Below the pieces are notes generated by a model. That model did not search any database. It was not told the origin of the DNA and was given only the letters and a program-made list of their open reading frames with translations. Below, piece after piece: positions 1 through 9,198 of a stretch of 64,000 nucleotides of DNA. The stretch is from contig NZ_JBBIXN010000001.1 in the NCBI RefSeq assembly GCF_037646455.1, forward strand, positions 372,001 through 436,000, given 5' to 3'. The DNA is from Draconibacterium mangrovi_A. Its GTDB lineage: Bacteria > Bacteroidota > Bacteroidia > Bacteroidales > Prolixibacteraceae. The translations under genes were made by a program, and so were the position numbers. Position 1 is the stretch's first letter. Every line of letters begins with the position of its first letter.

Positions 1-1644
1 TATCCTGATGGCGCCAAAACAAAAGTATATTACGAATCGAACACCACCGATGTAAATCCGAAGGTATGTGCCTTTCTTTTCGAAGATGTGCATAACCTGA
101 CGATCGACGGACGCGGCAGCACACTGATCTTCCACGAACAAATGCAGCCATTTACCTTTGATAACTGCACCAACATCGTGTTGAAAGATCTGAGCATCGA
201 CTGGGAATATCCACTGATCGCGCAGGGAGAAGTTTTAAAAACGACCAAACATTATATCGATGTGGCCATCGATTTTCGCGACACGCCTTACCGGATTGAA
301 GACGATAAACTTTGGTTCGATGTGAACCGCCACAAGCGAAACATCTGGCGAAGTACCATGGAATTTGATGGCGAAGGTCGCTACATTGTTCCGCAAACCG
401 GCGACAACGGATGCTTGGGCGAAGGCTGGGGAAACTACACCGCGGCAACTACTATGCCCGGGATCGTACGTTTGTACAATGATTTTAAACGACTTCCCAA
501 ACAGGGCAACTTCCTCGTTTTCCGTCATGCTACACGCGCCCATGCCGGGATTTTTATCACCGAATCGAAAAATGTAACCGTTAAAAACCTCAACCTGTAT
601 CATGCGACCGGCCTCGGTATTCTGGCACAATTCAGCGAGAATCTGACGTTTAAGGCTTACAGGGCGATTCCCAACCTCCGAAAGAACCACTATTTCGGAG
701 GCGGCGATGACGGGATTCAGGTATCGAATTGCAAAGGTCAGGTGACCATTGAAAACTGCGAATTTGCAGGCTTAATGGACGATCCGGTGAACGTTCACGG
801 AACCAGCGTTCAGGTACAGAAAATTGTGTCACCTACCCAAGTGCAATGCAGCTTTATGCATCACCAAAGTGTTGGCATGACCTGGGGACACAAAGGCGAT
901 AAAGTCAGTTTTATTGAAAATGAGAAAATGAACTCACTCGGAACCGGAGAAGTTCTGGAGTTCGAGACCATCGATACCAAAAACTTTATACTGACCTTTT
1001 CTACACCGATTCCAACGGAACTGGAAGTCGGCGATGCACTGGAAAATCTCACCTGGTCGCCCGACCTTACCGTAACATACAACCATTTTAGAAATTGCCG
1101 GGCAAGAGGGCTGCTGGTTTCAACTCCCGGAAAGGTTGTCATCGAAAACAATGTTTTTGAATCAAGTGGAAGCGCTATCCTTATTTCAGGCGATGCCAAC
1201 GGCTGGTTCGAGTCGGGAGCCGTAAATGACGTGCTGATCCAAAACAATACCTTCTCGGACTTATGTAATACCAGTCCTTACCAGTTTTGCGAGGCCATTA
1301 TATCCGTTTATCCCATCATACCACAACTGGATGAAAGTACTCCGGCCTTTCACAAAAATATTCGCATTATCAATAATCAATTTCATCCGTTTGACTATCC
1401 GGTGCTTTTTGCACGATCGGTTGACGGCATCAGCTTTCAGAACAACCAGCTCACACGCAGTTATAATTTCAAACCTTATCACAACCGGGAGTATACCTTT
1501 AGTTTCGAATACTGCAAAAATGTAAAGATCGAAGGAAATGAATTGTCGGATGATGTGTTAGGAAAAAACATTTTACTGAAACAAACACCAAACAGCGACC
1601 TGGAGCTGGATCATCCTGAATATTTGAATGTTAAAGGCTATTAA
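1..1644 (+). CDS. GH110-family alpha-1,3-galactosidase, 5' end outside window
   Basis: The reading frame is open from base 1 and ends with TAA at 1642-1644, so the start lies upstream of the window; an internal GTG at 88 is not the true start. The protein is a right-handed parallel beta-helix with repeated short strands such as VVIENNVFESSG and VLIQNNTFSDL. The phrases LSIDWEYP, GGGDDGIQ and MDDPVNVHGT (acidic pair at nt 778-783) match the glycoside hydrolase 110 family, inverting exo-alpha-1,3-galactosidases known from Bacteroides and marine bacteria. It probably removes terminal alpha-1,3-galactose from glycans such as carrageenan-type or host-type oligosaccharides. The signal peptide cannot be judged. 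It is followed by a strong hairpin terminator at 1831. Function at family level is fairly sure; the natural substrate is not. Confidence 0.85.
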   Translation, partial: YPDGAKTKVYYESNTTDVNPKVCAFLFEDVHNLTIDGRGSTLIFHEQMQPFTFDNCTNIVLKDLSIDWEYPLIAQGEVLKTTKHYIDVAIDFRDTPYRIEDDKLWFDVNRHKRNIWRSTMEFDGEGRYIVPQTGDNGCLGEGWGNYTAATTMPGIVRLYNDFKRLPKQGNFLVFRHATRAHAGIFITESKNVTVKNLNLYHATGLGILAQFSENLTFKAYRAIPNLRKNHYFGGGDDGIQVSNCKGQVTIENCEFAGLMDDPVNVHGTSVQVQKIVSPTQVQCSFMHHQSVGMTWGHKGDKVSFIENEKMNSLGTGEVLEFETIDTKNFILTFSTPIPTELEVGDALENLTWSPDLTVTYNHFRNCRARGLLVSTPGKVVIENNVFESSGSAILISGDANGWFESGAVNDVLIQNNTFSDLCNTSPYQFCEAIISVYPIIPQLDESTPAFHKNIRIINNQFHPFDYPVLFARSVDGISFQNNQLTRSYNFKPYHNREYTFSFEYCKNVKIEGNELSDDVLGKNILLKQTPNSDLELDHPEYLNVKGY

Positions 1645-2250
1645 GCTTTCGCTACTTATCTTGAATCATTTTAAAATACGGGTTATGTGTTGAAAACACA
1701 CTTTTCTGAGGTTACTTTTTTTCTTCAGACGGAATATATATATGAGTGGACGCAAAACTCAACATTTTAATAAAATTGAATTTGGTAAACAACCAATATT
1801 TTTTGACGCTTTTTGAAGTAGAACCCAATAAAAAAACCGTTCAGAACTGAACGGTTTTTTTTATCTTAATATTTGGTAGAACTAAAATGACGCTTTTTTA
1901 GATGATTGACATTACAAACCCAAATATAAAACCAATCAAGTTGTAGAAATCGCCCTACCAAAATACTAATGAACTTCTGGTGGCATTAAAGCAACATTCA
2001 GACCAAAAACAAATACAAACTCATTTTCAACAACTTAGAGATCTTGCCAAATTTTCAACCCTTCCCATATTGGGAAAATACGTTTCACATCGGGCCACCT
2101 ATATTGAAATCACTCCACTTTCCGATTGCGCAACAGCCAATCGCACTATAAAAATCAGTTCAACAAAAGCACGGATAATTCGTTACCCTACTTATTACCA
2201 TTTTTTATAATTTAGTAATTCTATAATTCTACATTTCATTTATTAAAATC
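1645..2250. other. intergenic region with no convincing gene
   Basis: This 606-base AT-rich stretch contains a small hairpin just after the GH110 gene (TGTGTT at 1686-1691, AACACA at 1695-1700), the strong terminator at 1831-1862, and an 11-bp direct repeat TGACGCTTTTT at 1804-1814 and 1888-1898 that brackets the terminator. A 76-codon open frame starting with GTG at 1980 has no recognisable protein features and is not called as a gene. The promoter of the peptidase gene at 2251 must lie in the last part, but no clear consensus is visible. Confidence 0.5.
1831..1862. terminator. bidirectional hairpin terminator
   Basis: CCGTTCAG at 1837-1844 is the inverted copy of CTGAACGG at 1847-1854. The stem is flanked by six A on the left and eight T on the right, so it can end transcription in either direction. 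It serves the GH110 gene on the + strand. Confidence 0.8.
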
Positions 2251-4671
2251 ATGAAAAAATTAACTGCACTTACCTTCTTACTGGTCATAATGACCGGCGT
2301 TGTTATGGCCCAGGTTGATCTGACCTACCAAAAACCTCCGAAAGAAATACTGGAACTTGTGGATGCCCCATTGGCTCCTTCAACGGTTTTTGATTACAAA
2401 AACGAGAATATCGTTTTATTGTATCGCGATCAGTACAAGAGCATTGCTGAACTATCGGAAACTGAATTGCGTCTTGCCGGACTTCGCATTAACCCGGTAA
2501 CTAACATCGGCAGCCGGAATGGGTACTATTACAACATCACGCTGATGAAAGTTGGCAATCCGGAAGAAACTCAGGTAAACGGTTTACCCGAAAATCCAAG
2601 AATGACCAACTTTTCATGGTCGCCCGACCAAAGTAAAATGGCCTTTACCAACACCATTGAAACCGGTGTTGAACTTTGGGTGCTTGATATTGCCTCAGCT
2701 AGTTGTAAAAAACTGACGGATGCAAGCTTGAATGCCAACATCGGAAGTCCTTTTGAATGGTACGAAACCGGAGATCAGTTACTTGTACGTTTCCTTCCCG
2801 ACGACAGAAAACCGCTGATCGACAAAACAACAGCAGTGCCTACAGGTCCAAGGATTTCAGTCAGCGATGGCAGCAAAGCACAAAACCGCACATACCAGGA
2901 CCTGCTAAAAGATCAAGCCGACGAATTTAATTTCGAGCAGTTACTTCGTGCTATAATTTACACCGTTGATCTTGATGGTAATAAACAACTTTGGAAAGAA
3001 ACTGCCATGTATGCAGGACTTGAGTTTTCGCCTAACGGAGAATATGTGATGGTGGAAACTTTGCACCGGCCTTTTTCTTACCTGGTAACACTTAACCGAT
3101 TTCCTCAGAAAACAACTATTTACGACAAAGACGGGAACCTGGTAAAAGTAGTTCGCGATGTTCCGCTGGAAGAAGTTCAGCCAAAAGGTTTTATGGCAAC
3201 CACCAAAGAGATCAGGAGTATGAGGTGGCGTGCCGACAAACCGGCAACATTATATTATGCCAAAGCGCTCGACGAAGGTGATCCTGCAAACGAAGTGGAA
3301 TTCCGTGATGAGATTTTCTCGTGGGACGCTCCGTTTGACGGCGAACCGAAATCGATATTGAAAACGCAACAACGCTATGTCGGAATTACCTGGGGGAATG
3401 ACGAAATTGCAATTGCCCGCGACCGCTGGTGGAATACCCGTAACTCAAAAACGTATCTTTTTAATCCGTCCGATGCTGAAGCAGAACCGGAGATATTGTA
3501 CGATTTAAACTACCAGGACCGCTACGCCGATCCGGGTTCGTTTGTAACCGAACGCAACGACCTTGGTAAATACACCTTGCTGATCGACAAAAACAAATTG
3601 TACCTTGACGGCACCGGGTATTCACCCGAAGGAATTCGCCCGTTTTTTAACGAGTTCGATCTGAAAACAAAAGAAACTACTAGCTTGTGGCGTGCTGATG
3701 GCAAAGAAACACTGGAGAGAATTTCAAGGGTGATCGATGCAAAAAAAGGAATTCTGCTTACCCGCGTGGAAACCAGTACGCAGTATCCTAACTATTACAT
3801 CCGAAACATCAAAAAACGCATCGCTCCACAGCAGATCACCAATTTCAAAAATCCATTTGAAAGTATCCAGAATGTTCATAAAGAATTGATCACCTATAAA
3901 CGCGATGACGGACTGGAATTATCCGGAACGCTTTATTTGCCGGCCGGTTACGACATGGAGAAAAAGGAAAAACTTCCAATGATCTTGTGGGCGTACCCAC
4001 GCGAATACAAAGATGCATCAACTGCCGGACAGGTAACCAGTTCGCCGCATTCATTCACCCGCCCATATTACGGATCGATGGTTTACTGGGTAACACGCGG
4101 TTATGCCATCCTCGACGGTGCAGCATTTCCCATTGTAGGAGAAGGCGACGAAGAACCCAACGATAGTTTCCGTGAACAATTGGTTGCTAACGCGAAGGCA
4201 GCCATCGATGCGGTAGATGAACTGGGCTATATAGACAGTGACCGGGTTGCCGTTGGCGGACACTCTTACGGTGCTTTTATGACGGCCAACCTGCTTTCGC
4301 ACTCCGATCTTTTTGCAGCCGGAATTGCACGAAGCGGAGCTTACAACCGTACTTTAACACCTTTTGGATTCCAAAGCGAAGAGCGTTCTTACTGGGAAGC
4401 GCCTGAAGTATACTATACCATGTCGCCATTCATGCATGCCGACAAAATGAAGACTCCTCTGCTGCTGATTCATGGTGAAGCCGATAATAACTCGGGTACC
4501 TATCCGCTGCAAAGCGAGCGTTATTTTAATGCGCTGAAAGGACTGGGTGCCCCGGTTCGTCTTGTAATGTTGCCAAAAGAAAGTCACGGATATGCCGCAA
4601 AAGAATCCATTCTGCATATGTTGTGGGAGCAGGATCAGTGGCTCGAAAAATATCTTAAAAACAAAGAATAG
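2251..4671 (+). CDS. S9D-family glutamyl endopeptidase-like serine peptidase
   Basis: An 806-residue exported serine peptidase. A Sec signal peptide (residues 1-20, ending VVMAQ) is followed by a beta-propeller domain (about 40-560) and a C-terminal alpha/beta-hydrolase domain. The triad is visible: Ser672 in GGHSYGAFMTANLL, Asp745 in HGEADNNSGT and His779 in KESHGYAA. The segments GEGDEEPND and GIARSGAYNRTLTPFGFQ closely match the glutamyl endopeptidase branch (S9D) of the prolyl oligopeptidase family, typified by the plant chloroplast enzyme CGEP, which cleaves after Glu. It probably degrades peptides in the periplasm. It is a single-gene unit between two terminators. The start codon follows an AT-rich leader without a Shine-Dalgarno sequence, as is usual in Bacteroidota. 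Confidence 0.9.
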   Translation: MKKLTALTFLLVIMTGVVMAQVDLTYQKPPKEILELVDAPLAPSTVFDYKNENIVLLYRDQYKSIAELSETELRLAGLRINPVTNIGSRNGYYYNITLMKVGNPEETQVNGLPENPRMTNFSWSPDQSKMAFTNTIETGVELWVLDIASASCKKLTDASLNANIGSPFEWYETGDQLLVRFLPDDRKPLIDKTTAVPTGPRISVSDGSKAQNRTYQDLLKDQADEFNFEQLLRAIIYTVDLDGNKQLWKETAMYAGLEFSPNGEYVMVETLHRPFSYLVTLNRFPQKTTIYDKDGNLVKVVRDVPLEEVQPKGFMATTKEIRSMRWRADKPATLYYAKALDEGDPANEVEFRDEIFSWDAPFDGEPKSILKTQQRYVGITWGNDEIAIARDRWWNTRNSKTYLFNPSDAEAEPEILYDLNYQDRYADPGSFVTERNDLGKYTLLIDKNKLYLDGTGYSPEGIRPFFNEFDLKTKETTSLWRADGKETLERISRVIDAKKGILLTRVETSTQYPNYYIRNIKKRIAPQQITNFKNPFESIQNVHKELITYKRDDGLELSGTLYLPAGYDMEKKEKLPMILWAYPREYKDASTAGQVTSSPHSFTRPYYGSMVYWVTRGYAILDGAAFPIVGEGDEEPNDSFREQLVANAKAAIDAVDELGYIDSDRVAVGGHSYGAFMTANLLSHSDLFAAGIARSGAYNRTLTPFGFQSEERSYWEAPEVYYTMSPFMHADKMKTPLLLIHGEADNNSGTYPLQSERYFNALKGLGAPVRLVMLPKESHGYAAKESILHMLWEQDQWLEKYLKNKE

Positions 4672-4708
4672 TACCTTGAAGCTGACCTAAGATCAGTTTT
4701 CAGGTTTA

Positions 4709-4744
4709 AATCCCTAAGATTAAAATTAGTCTTAGGGATTTTTT
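4709..4744 (+). terminator. hairpin terminator after the S9D peptidase gene
   Basis: AATCCCTAAGA at 4709-4719 pairs with TCTTAGGGATT at 4730-4740 around a 10-nt loop and runs into a T tract ending at 4744. It lies 38 nt after the peptidase stop codon. Confidence 0.85.
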
Positions 4745-4785
4745 GTATTTTCAAGGACGTATTCTAACTAAAACCATAAAACCTG

Positions 4786-6072
4786 ATGAAAAGAAGAAAT
4801 TTTATTAAAAGCACTGCTGCCTCTGCTGCTGCGTTTTCCATTATTCCTGCTACCGTATTAGGCAAAAATGGAGGGATTGCCGCCAACGACAGAATTAATC
4901 TCGCTTTTATCGGAACGGGGAAACAAGGTTGTATCCTTCAGAATTTTTTTAAAGACCAAACCGAAGAAACTGTGACCATTGCCGCCAGCGATGTAGACAG
5001 TCGGAAACTGGATAAATTTGTTGGAATCGCAAAAGATGCCAATAAAAAACGCGGAAGCAATGTTGACATTTTCACTACAAACCATTACCGCGAAATTCTT
5101 GATCGCAACGATATAGATGCAATAGTAGTTGCCACACCGGACCACTGGCATGCCCAGGTGGCCATCGATGCCTGCAAAGCCGGCAAGGATGTGTATTGCG
5201 AAAAACCAATGGCGTACACCGTGGCTGAAGGCAGGGCCATGATAAATGCTACACGCAAGTACGATAGGGTGTTTCAAACCGGGAATATGCAGCGCTCAAG
5301 TTTTAATTTTCGCCAGGCCTGCGAACTGGTGGCAGGTGGTTATATTGGTGAAGTAAAAACGATAAATGCCTGCGTTGGTGGCCCTGTTGTTGCCTGCGAT
5401 CTGCCCTCGATGGAGGCACCGGCATATCTCGACTGGAATCTATGGGTTGGACCGTCGCCTTACAGGGAGTTTAATCCCGTGCTTTCGCCACCGGTGGAAG
5501 AAGATATTTACCCCAACTGGCGGCTTTACCGTGATTTTGGAGGTGGAATGATCACCGATTGGGGAGCGCATATGTTCGACATTGGTCAGTGGGCTTTGCA
5601 AATGGACAACAGCGGACCAACTGTTTTTATTCCACCCAAACCGGGAAACACGCATGGACTTAAAATGATTTACGACAACGGCGTGGTGATGAATCATGTT
5701 GACCTGCCCATTGGCAATGGTGTGGAATTTATCGGAACCGAAGGACGAATAGAAGTGACACGCGGCTTCATAAAAACCTACCCCAATGAAAAGCTGGCTC
5801 AAATTGAAATTAAACCGGAAGATCGAAAACTTTATTTTAGCGACAACCATTACCAGGATTTCCTAGATGCCATGAGAAATCGTACCCGGCCTATTTCGGA
5901 TGTTGAGACAGGACATCGTACCAGTTCGGTTTGTAACATTACCAATATTGCCTACACGCTGCAACGCTCATTGCAGTGGGATCCGGATGATGAAAAGTTT
6001 ATCGGCGATCCTTCTGCCAGTTTAATGTTATCTCGTCCGTATCGGGGTAAGTGGGATTTCACTGATTATTAA
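4786..6072 (+). CDS. Gfo/Idh/MocA family oxidoreductase with Tat signal
   Basis: A 428-residue NAD(P)-dependent oxidoreductase. The N-terminus MKRRNFIKS followed by a hydrophobic Ala-rich stretch is a twin-arginine signal, so it is exported folded, presumably with its cofactor already bound. The Rossmann fold starts at LAFIGTGKQG, and the cofactor/active-site Lys is in CEKPMAYT (about residues 138-145). The second half is the usual Gfo/Idh/MocA C-terminal domain, with the conserved GGGMITDWGAHMFDIGQ region. Tat-exported members are very common in Bacteroidota and act on sugars or glycosides; some use a tightly bound NAD in hydrolysis-like reactions. The substrate cannot be told from sequence. 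It stands alone between terminators at 4709 and 6094. Confidence 0.88.
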   Translation: MKRRNFIKSTAASAAAFSIIPATVLGKNGGIAANDRINLAFIGTGKQGCILQNFFKDQTEETVTIAASDVDSRKLDKFVGIAKDANKKRGSNVDIFTTNHYREILDRNDIDAIVVATPDHWHAQVAIDACKAGKDVYCEKPMAYTVAEGRAMINATRKYDRVFQTGNMQRSSFNFRQACELVAGGYIGEVKTINACVGGPVVACDLPSMEAPAYLDWNLWVGPSPYREFNPVLSPPVEEDIYPNWRLYRDFGGGMITDWGAHMFDIGQWALQMDNSGPTVFIPPKPGNTHGLKMIYDNGVVMNHVDLPIGNGVEFIGTEGRIEVTRGFIKTYPNEKLAQIEIKPEDRKLYFSDNHYQDFLDAMRNRTRPISDVETGHRTSSVCNITNIAYTLQRSLQWDPDDEKFIGDPSASLMLSRPYRGKWDFTDY

Positions 6073-6093
6073 AATGAACTTCCATAAACAAAG

Positions 6094-6125
6094 AACTAAG
6101 GGACAATTCAACCCTTAGTTTTTTT
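6094..6125 (+). terminator. hairpin terminator after the Gfo/Idh/MocA gene
   Basis: AACTAAGGG at 6094-6102 pairs with CCCTTAGTT at 6112-6120 around a 9-nt loop, followed by a T run to 6125. It starts 22 nt after the stop codon. Confidence 0.85.
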
Positions 6126-6279
6126 ATGCCATTTTATTTCTTCTCTTCACAATAATACATTAAATGAATATCAATTCAACTTCTGCCCCACTTGCTTGTT
6201 GTTTGCTTTGTAACAATTTGATGAATTTTACAGCCTCATTAGAGATAGAATGCTCAAAATATTAAACAACAATCCGGGA

Positions 6280-7437
6280 ATGCAATACCGCCGCTTTGGT
6301 AAAACCGAAGAACACCTGAGTGTGATTACACTGGGTGGAATGCGTTTTAAAAAAGGCTGGGACGATCCCCGAAATGAAATTCCGAAAGAGACGATGGAAG
6401 AGTGTCGCACTTCTGTGCAATTGGCTTTCGATGCCGGCATCAACCACATTGAAACAGCCTGGGGCTACAAAAAAAGCGAAACTGTTTATGGTAAAGTATT
6501 GAATGACGAACTGAAGATTCCACGCGATTCCTACTACCTGATGACCAAGGGAAATCCGATGACAGCTGAAGAAACCCGGGAATTGGTAGAAAAACAGTTA
6601 AACGACCTGCAGACCGATTATCTTGACTTTTATGGCTGGCATGGAATCAATAACCAGGAACTCTTAACCCAGAGTTGCAAATCCGGCGGAGCTGTTGAAG
6701 AACTGCTGAAACTAAAAGAGGAAGGCGTGATCCGACATGTAGGCTTTAGCACACACGCACCGCTTGAAGTAATCATCCGGGCCATTGAATCGGGACTTTT
6801 CGAATTTGTTAACCTGCATTACTACTATTTCGACCAGCGCAACCTGGCTGCTGTAAACATGGCCCAGGTAACCGATATGGGTGTTTTTATTATTTCGCCC
6901 AACGATAAGGGAGGCCAGCTTTTTAAAGCTCCCGCGAAAGTAAGAAATGCTACTGCCCCACTAACTCCTATCCAGTGGAATGCCCGGTTTTGTTTGCAAA
7001 ACCCAGCTGTCCAAACACTTTCGTTTGGTATGCATCAAGCCCAACATTTCGAGGAAATGAAGGGTATTGTTCCTTTTTCAACTCCCTGGAGCAAAGCAGA
7101 ACAGAACACAAAATTATTATTGGACAGTTACGTCAACGATGATCCTTACGCCACTTATGATGGTTACGACCTCCAACACGATGCCTCAGGAATAAACATT
7201 CCGCAGGTACTGCGTTTGCGCAAATTGTGGAAATGTTACGACATGAAAGAATACGCGAAATACCGCTATAAGATATTTGAGCAAAAAAGCCACTGGTTTC
7301 CCGGTGTTCTGCCTACATCCGATAAAATTGCACAAATCGACACTTCGAATATCCCGCCAAATATCCCGCTAAAAAAGCTACTTGCTGAAACACATAAAGA
7401 ATTATTTATTCCGGAATTCAAATTGGTAAAAAATTAG
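6280..7437 (+). CDS. aldo/keto reductase with degenerate C-terminal ferredoxin-like region
   Basis: An NAD(P)H-dependent aldo/keto reductase of about 385 residues. I place the start at the ATG at 6280 because MQYRRFGKTEEHLSV is the usual family N-terminus; an in-frame ATG at 6250 would add ten atypical residues (MLKILNNNPG). The TIM-barrel tetrad is visible with one change: the usual catalytic Asp is Glu in NHIETAWGY, followed by the Tyr, the Lys in YLMTKG and the His in YGWHGIN. The C-terminus (GINIPQVLRLRKL, then EYAKYRYK) resembles the tail of AKRs that carry a CxxCxxC iron-sulfur motif, but the cysteines are missing. The substrate is unknown. The NIPSNAP gene follows 37 nt downstream and may be co-transcribed. 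Confidence 0.82.
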   Translation: MQYRRFGKTEEHLSVITLGGMRFKKGWDDPRNEIPKETMEECRTSVQLAFDAGINHIETAWGYKKSETVYGKVLNDELKIPRDSYYLMTKGNPMTAEETRELVEKQLNDLQTDYLDFYGWHGINNQELLTQSCKSGGAVEELLKLKEEGVIRHVGFSTHAPLEVIIRAIESGLFEFVNLHYYYFDQRNLAAVNMAQVTDMGVFIISPNDKGGQLFKAPAKVRNATAPLTPIQWNARFCLQNPAVQTLSFGMHQAQHFEEMKGIVPFSTPWSKAEQNTKLLLDSYVNDDPYATYDGYDLQHDASGINIPQVLRLRKLWKCYDMKEYAKYRYKIFEQKSHWFPGVLPTSDKIAQIDTSNIPPNIPLKKLLAETHKELFIPEFKLVKN

Positions 7438-7474
7438 TTACTTTCAGGAAAAATAAACCACTGTAACTAATCCT

Positions 7475-8251
7475 ATGAAATCAAAGAAAACGCTCTTCGG
7501 AATTATCGTTCTGACTATTCTCTTTAGTTCTGTTAGCTCGATAGCACGCGATTACTACCAAATAAAAATTTATACTCTGGCAAGCAAAGCCCAAGAAAGT
7601 GTCGTTGATGATTATTTAAGAGATGCCTATTTACCGGCTCTCCACCGGGCCGGAATTAAAACTGTTGGCGTTTTTAAGCCCATTGAAGAGGATCCTGCTG
7701 CCGGAACAAAAATCTTTGTTTTCATTCCACTAAAAAATCTTGGCCAGATTGAATCGGTTGATGACAAGATCTTCGAAGACAAGGAATACCTAAAAAACGG
7801 TGAGGCTTATTTGGATGCCAAACATGATAATCCGCCGTTCGTTCGCATTGAATCAGTTCTTTTAAGGGCTTTTGAAAAGCATCCGGATTTTTTTGTTCCA
7901 GCTTATAAAACTCCAAAAAGCGATCAGATTTTTGAACTTAGAAGTTACCAGGGCCCAACCGAGAAACTTTGGCGCAGGAAAGTGCACATGTTCAATGAAG
8001 GCGGCGAATGTGCCTTATTTAAAAAACTACAGTTCAATGCCGTTTTTTACGGCGAGGTAATATCGGGTTCTGATATGCCTAACCTGATGTACATGACCTC
8101 TTTTCCAGACAAAAAATCAAACGATGAACACTGGGAAGCTTTCCGTAATCACCCTGACTGGAAAACACTAACGGATAAATCCGAATATGCCAATACGGTT
8201 TCGCATATTGATAAATGGTTGTGTCACCCAACTGCATATTCCGATATTTAA
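7475..8251 (+). CDS. exported NIPSNAP-family protein
   Basis: A 258-residue protein with a Sec signal peptide (about 1-24) and two copies of the NIPSNAP ferredoxin-like fold. The first begins YYQIKIYTLASKAQ and the second FELRSYQGPTEK. Between them lies a long repeat of the pattern (two beta strands, helix, FKP/FPD hinge). NIPSNAP domains are small dimeric alpha-beta barrels related to antibiotic-biosynthesis monooxygenase folds; bacterial exported members are often found near sugar-acid or glycan genes and have no settled function. No catalytic residues can be pointed to. It probably shares a transcript with the AKR gene 37 nt upstream. Confidence 0.8.
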   Translation: MKSKKTLFGIIVLTILFSSVSSIARDYYQIKIYTLASKAQESVVDDYLRDAYLPALHRAGIKTVGVFKPIEEDPAAGTKIFVFIPLKNLGQIESVDDKIFEDKEYLKNGEAYLDAKHDNPPFVRIESVLLRAFEKHPDFFVPAYKTPKSDQIFELRSYQGPTEKLWRRKVHMFNEGGECALFKKLQFNAVFYGEVISGSDMPNLMYMTSFPDKKSNDEHWEAFRNHPDWKTLTDKSEYANTVSHIDKWLCHPTAYSDI

Positions 8252-8329
8252 TCATTTTGTATTCAGCGTTAGAAATCTGTATTTATAGACAATTCATTAG
8301 CAACAACCAATTTATGGAAGATTGGAGTA

Positions 8330-8360
8330 TTTGGTATTTTTCAAAATAAACCTACTTTTG
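8330..8360 (+). promoter_or_regulatory. consensus Bacteroidota promoter, leaderless configuration
   Basis: TTTG at 8330-8333 and TACTTTTG at 8353-8360 are separated by 19 nt, matching the Bacteroidota primary-sigma consensus (TTTG, N19, TAnnTTTG) exactly. The ATG of the hydrolase begins at 8365, only five bases beyond the -7 box, so the predicted transcription start falls on or next to the start codon. Confidence 0.65.
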
Positions 8361-8364
8361 CGCC

Positions 8365-9144
8365 ATGCTGTACCACAAAACATTCCGACATAAAACTTCG
8401 AATACCTGGGTCGTGTTTATACACGGTGCCGGTGGAAGTAATATTGTATGGTTCAGACAGCTGCGTGAATTCAAAAAACATTTTAATGTTCTGCTGGTGG
8501 ATCTGCGTGGCCACGGAAAATCGAAAAAAGAATACACCAGGGAAGAGCAGTATAAATTCGACGAAATCGCTTTGGATGTGATCAACACCATGGATCACCT
8601 GCAGATCGAAAAAGCGCACATGGTTGGTATTTCATTAGGATGTATCGTTATCCGTGCCATCGATAAATTAGCGCCCGGTCGTGCCGAATCCATTATTCTG
8701 GGTGGTGCAGTCATTCAGTTTAATTCGCGTATAAAAGCGCTGTTGAATGTGGCCAAATTGCTAAATTCGATTGTGCCGTATATGTGGCTTTACAAGATCA
8801 ATGCCTGGATACTGATTCCGTACAAAAAAGACATTGAATCGAGGAAGTTATTTATCAAAGAAGCTATTCGCCTGGGTGATAAAGAATTCAGGAAATGGTT
8901 AAAAATGTCGACCGAGATCAAAGATAACCTACAGGAATTCCTTAAAAAAGAAGCTTCGGCACCCGTGCTTTACCTGATGGGCGACCGCGATCATATGTTT
9001 TTACCCATGGTTTCGAACCTGGTACAAAAGCACTTCAACTCGCGCCTCGAAGTCATCGATAACAGTGGTCATGTTTGCAACATCGATCAGCCGGAGATTT
9101 TTAACCGACGCAGCATCGAGTTTATCAAAAGTATTTCGGGATAA
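8365..9144 (+). CDS. alpha/beta hydrolase
   Basis: A 259-residue cytoplasmic alpha/beta-hydrolase without a signal peptide. The oxyanion-hole motif is FIHGAGGSN (near residue 20), the nucleophile is Ser90 in MVGISLG, the acid is probably Asp209 in GDRDHMF, and His236 is in NSGHVCNIDQPE. This layout is the esterase/lipase/thioesterase-like family with a helical lid (about residues 120-200). No specific substrate can be assigned; BioH-like or lysophospholipase-like esterases would look similar. It is a single gene with its own consensus promoter and a convergent terminator shared with the hydrogenase operon. The close spacing of promoter and ATG suggests a leaderless mRNA. Confidence 0.82.
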   Translation: MLYHKTFRHKTSNTWVVFIHGAGGSNIVWFRQLREFKKHFNVLLVDLRGHGKSKKEYTREEQYKFDEIALDVINTMDHLQIEKAHMVGISLGCIVIRAIDKLAPGRAESIILGGAVIQFNSRIKALLNVAKLLNSIVPYMWLYKINAWILIPYKKDIESRKLFIKEAIRLGDKEFRKWLKMSTEIKDNLQEFLKKEASAPVLYLMGDRDHMFLPMVSNLVQKHFNSRLEVIDNSGHVCNIDQPEIFNRRSIEFIKSISG

Positions 9145-9152
9145 AACAATTT

Positions 9153-9190
9153 AGTCATACCCTCACTGCTAGTGAGAGCATGACTTTTAT
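9153..9190. terminator. two-tier hairpin between convergent genes
   Basis: AGTCAT at 9153-9158 pairs with ATGACT at 9180-9185, and inside it CTCACT at 9162-9167 pairs with AGTGAG at 9171-9176. A short T run follows on the + strand. The hairpin lies between the hydrolase gene and the 3' end of hydC, so it can serve both. Confidence 0.7.
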
Positions 9191-9198
9191 GTTTTCAA

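Noticed and set aside
1980..2210. 76-codon frame with GTG start between the GH110 and S9D genes
   Set aside because: No signal peptide, domain or composition like a protein; it lies in an AT-rich intergenic region with no ribosome-binding site.
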